Source: Pontibacterium sinense (GTDB taxonomy: Bacteria; Pseudomonadota; Gammaproteobacteria; Pseudomonadales; Balneatricaceae). Taken from it: a stretch of 64,000 nucleotides of DNA. The notes beneath the pieces were generated by a model. It did not search any database. It saw nothing but the letters and a program-made list of their open reading frames with translations, and was not told the DNA's origin. Shown here in pieces: positions 62,995-64,000 of this stretch; within the stretch, counting starts at the first letter, position 1; each line of letters starts with the position of its first letter. The stretch spans positions 124,001-188,000 of the forward strand of contig NZ_JADEYS010000007.1 in assembly GCF_015209595.1 (NCBI RefSeq), read 5' to 3'. A program made the translations under genes and the position numbers.

Positions 62995-63334
62995 TAGCAC
63001 TGATTCTGCTCCTATCCCGAATAAGCGTTATTTTACGATTGGTGAGGTTGGCAAACTCTGTGACCTAAAACCGCACGTATTGCGCTATTGGGAGCAGGAG
63101 TTTGATCAGATCGAACCCGTTAAGCGAAACAGCCGTCGCTATTATCAGCGGCAGGATGTATTGCTGATCCGCCAGATTAAGGGCCTGCTGCATGAGCAGG
63201 GCTATACGATCAGTGGTGCCCGTCAGTGGCTTTCAGGTGCTGACAACGGTGATGACCAGACACGCTATAAGCAGTTGCTCAGGCAAACGATCACCGAGCT
63301 TGAAGACCTGCTGGTGAATCTTAAAAAAATCTAA
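62972..63334 (+). CDS. MerR-family regulator next to ihfA
   Basis: 120 aa, starting within the last 23 bases of ihfA. The MerR winged helix [25 protein letters not shown] (split at about 15-40) and [19 protein letters not shown] are clear; a short C-terminal coiled coil (about 90-118) ends [12 protein letters not shown]. No effector-binding domain. Conserved neighbour of ihfA across pseudomonads and relatives; the target is not established. Confidence 0.9.
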   Translation: MREAETSNSTDSAPIPNKRYFTIGEVGKLCDLKPHVLRYWEQEFDQIEPVKRNSRRYYQRQDVLLIRQIKGLLHEQGYTISGARQWLSGADNGDDQTRYKQLLRQTITELEDLLVNLKKI

Positions 63335-63406
63335 AAGTTTCCAAAATTCAATCTGTTAGGTTGGTATCACTAACTTCTCTCAGGGTGTTTGTGCCCTGTC
63401 TGTTGT

Positions 63407-63483
63407 CGGGATGTAGCGCAGCTTGGTAGCGCACCTGCATGGGGTGCAGGGGGTCGGAGGTTCGAATCCTCTCATCCCGACCA
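63407..63483 (+). tRNA. tRNA-Pro(GGG)
   Basis: 77 bases with a perfect acceptor stem CGGGATG/CATCCCG, discriminator A, encoded CCA. The anticodon stem CCTGC/GCAGG (63434-63438, 63446-63450) holds the loop ATGGGGT, giving anticodon GGG. The T-arm has GGTTCGAATCC. No second tRNA follows. Confidence 0.97.
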
Positions 63484-63849
63484 CTTTTTACCCTCAAGAT
63501 TCACACATTAAAGTATCATTCTTACCATAAGTTACTGTTTTGAAATGAGTTTTTGGCAGCTTTTGGTTCTGAATATTGAAAATACTATTAGATATATAAA
63601 ATAGATGTTCGATTTATTTAAAATGTAATACTTGGTGCTACTACCCCAAATGCACCCCACTCTAGGGGGTGGTAGGATAAACTATTTATTATTAATAGAA
63701 TTGCGTTAAAATTTTTAAGTCATTGATACATATAGAAAGTACCATAAAAGTCCGTTGTCAATAGGTATAATTTATACAGAATAGTATTGATAGAATCTGT
63801 ATTAGAAGTATTCAAGTTAGACGGGGTGAAAGAGGTGTGTTTGACCAAT
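63484..63849. other. AT-rich non-coding stretch after tRNA-Pro
   Basis: Very AT-rich compared with the rest of the window and without a credible gene. It holds a 10-bp stem CTACTACCCC/GGGGTGGTAG (63638-63647 and 63666-63675, one T-G pair) around an 18-base loop, with no T-run. No repeat of the tRNA 3' end was seen, so there is no direct evidence of an integrated element. A tRNA followed by AT-rich DNA is a common island border; the rest is outside the window. Confidence 0.4.
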
Positions 63850-63924
63850 AAAAAAAGGCCTGCAATTGCAGGCCCTTGGAAGAACAAAAGAAGAAGTAGA
63901 CTCTGCTGGAGGATCAAAGTCTAT
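63850..63924 (-). ncRNA. Candidate trans-acting small RNA of about 75 nt
   Basis: On the minus strand, a consensus promoter at 63930-63958 is followed by about 75 nt with no reading frame of note. Stem-loop 1 is TAGACT/AGTCTA (63918-63923 with 63897-63902) with a 15-base loop carrying GATCCTCC, complementary to Shine-Dalgarno sequences. A pyrimidine-rich single-stranded stretch follows (ACTTCTTCTTTTGTTCTTCC). The 3' end is a perfect palindromic terminator GGCCTGCAATTGCAGGCC plus seven T. This layout is that of an Hfq-dependent sRNA. I do not recognise a known family. Confidence 0.7.
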
Positions 63925-63929
63925 TTGTC

Positions 63930-63958
63930 ATTATATGTAATTACATGTTTGCTGTCAA
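63930..63958 (-). promoter_or_regulatory. Consensus sigma70 promoter of the candidate sRNA
   Basis: On the minus strand TTGACA (63953-63958), exactly 17 bases, TATAAT (63930-63935): a perfect match at both hexamers, rare in bacterial genomes. The spacer contains the palindrome ATGTAATTACAT (63935-63946), a possible operator. Confidence 0.9.
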
Positions 63959-64000
63959 GGTTTTGCTGCAAAATATTGCATAAAAGGAATTATTTATTTC

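Noticed and set aside
63638-63675. 10-bp stem CTACTACCCC/GGGGTGGTAG as a terminator of tRNA-Pro
   Set aside because: No T-run on either strand and 155 bases from the tRNA end; left as an unexplained hairpin.
63720-63917. 65-codon hydrophobic minus-strand frame with a TTG start
   Set aside because: Starts inside hairpin 1 of the candidate sRNA and runs through its terminator; AT-rich random sequence gives such frames.

Overview
The window reads as ordinary chromosome of a free-living, probably marine gammaproteobacterium of the Oceanospirillales/Pseudomonas side of the class. The basis is gene content and order: thrS-infC-rpmI-rplT-pheS-pheT-ihfA-merR-tRNAPro, argG-motY-rnt-peroxiredoxin-grxD-argD-argF, a Na+-type flagellar motor protein (MotY), NfsA, YqcC, a DUF3549 protein, and a complete mevalonate operon, which is unusual in Gammaproteobacteria. 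I cannot name a genus. I see no insertion sequence, prophage, CRISPR array or rRNA operon.

Layout. 1-7.4 kb: end of hypB, a HoxA/HupR-type sigma54 activator, hypC, a SIS-domain sugar-phosphate isomerase, hypD and hypE (NiFe-hydrogenase maturation), then hupE on the other strand and speD. 7.5-19.6 kb: small conserved proteins, flavodoxin, nfsA, alkB, an AMP-phosphorylase-like gene overlapping a PRPP-synthetase-like gene, phhB, purU, a CBS protein, a DnaT-like/lambda-P-like replication pair, a NYN-nuclease gene and DUF3549. 19.8-22.2 kb: a four-gene DUF1538-DUF1538-PII-CBS operon. 22.2-32.2 kb: yqcC, class II DAHP synthase, a CMD-family protein, metR, argF, argD, grxD, peroxiredoxin, rnt, motY, argG. 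32.2-43.7 kb: a receiver-TPR protein, the mevalonate operon, polB and a pentapeptide-repeat protein. 43.7-52.7 kb: a PAS-GGDEF-EAL sensor cotranscribed with a di-haem peroxidase, a CBS protein behind an FNR-type site, lutABC and its divergent GntR regulator. 52.7-55.7 kb: a Zur-box-controlled porin/zinc-binding protein/permease operon with no ATPase gene. 55.7-64 kb: the thrS to ihfA translation block, tRNA-Pro, and an AT-rich tail holding a candidate small RNA.

Regulatory DNA gave the best leads. The thrS leader has a stem-loop that copies a threonine tRNA anticodon arm (seven-base loop with CGU in the anticodon positions) just before the ribosome binding site. The last 150 bases hold a perfect sigma70 promoter (TTGACA, 17 bp, TATAAT) on the minus strand, driving about 75 nt that end in a perfect intrinsic terminator; its first hairpin loop carries a CCUCC anti-Shine-Dalgarno sequence. 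Other visible sites are a perfect Zur palindrome, a perfect FNR/Anr box and an LldR-type operator. The least explained gene systems are the DUF1538/PII/CBS operon, the AMP-phosphorylase/PRPP-synthetase pair, the DnaT/P pair and the zinc operon lacking an ATPase.

Limits: calls rest on recognising motifs and comparing with remembered family members; no alignments or searches were run.
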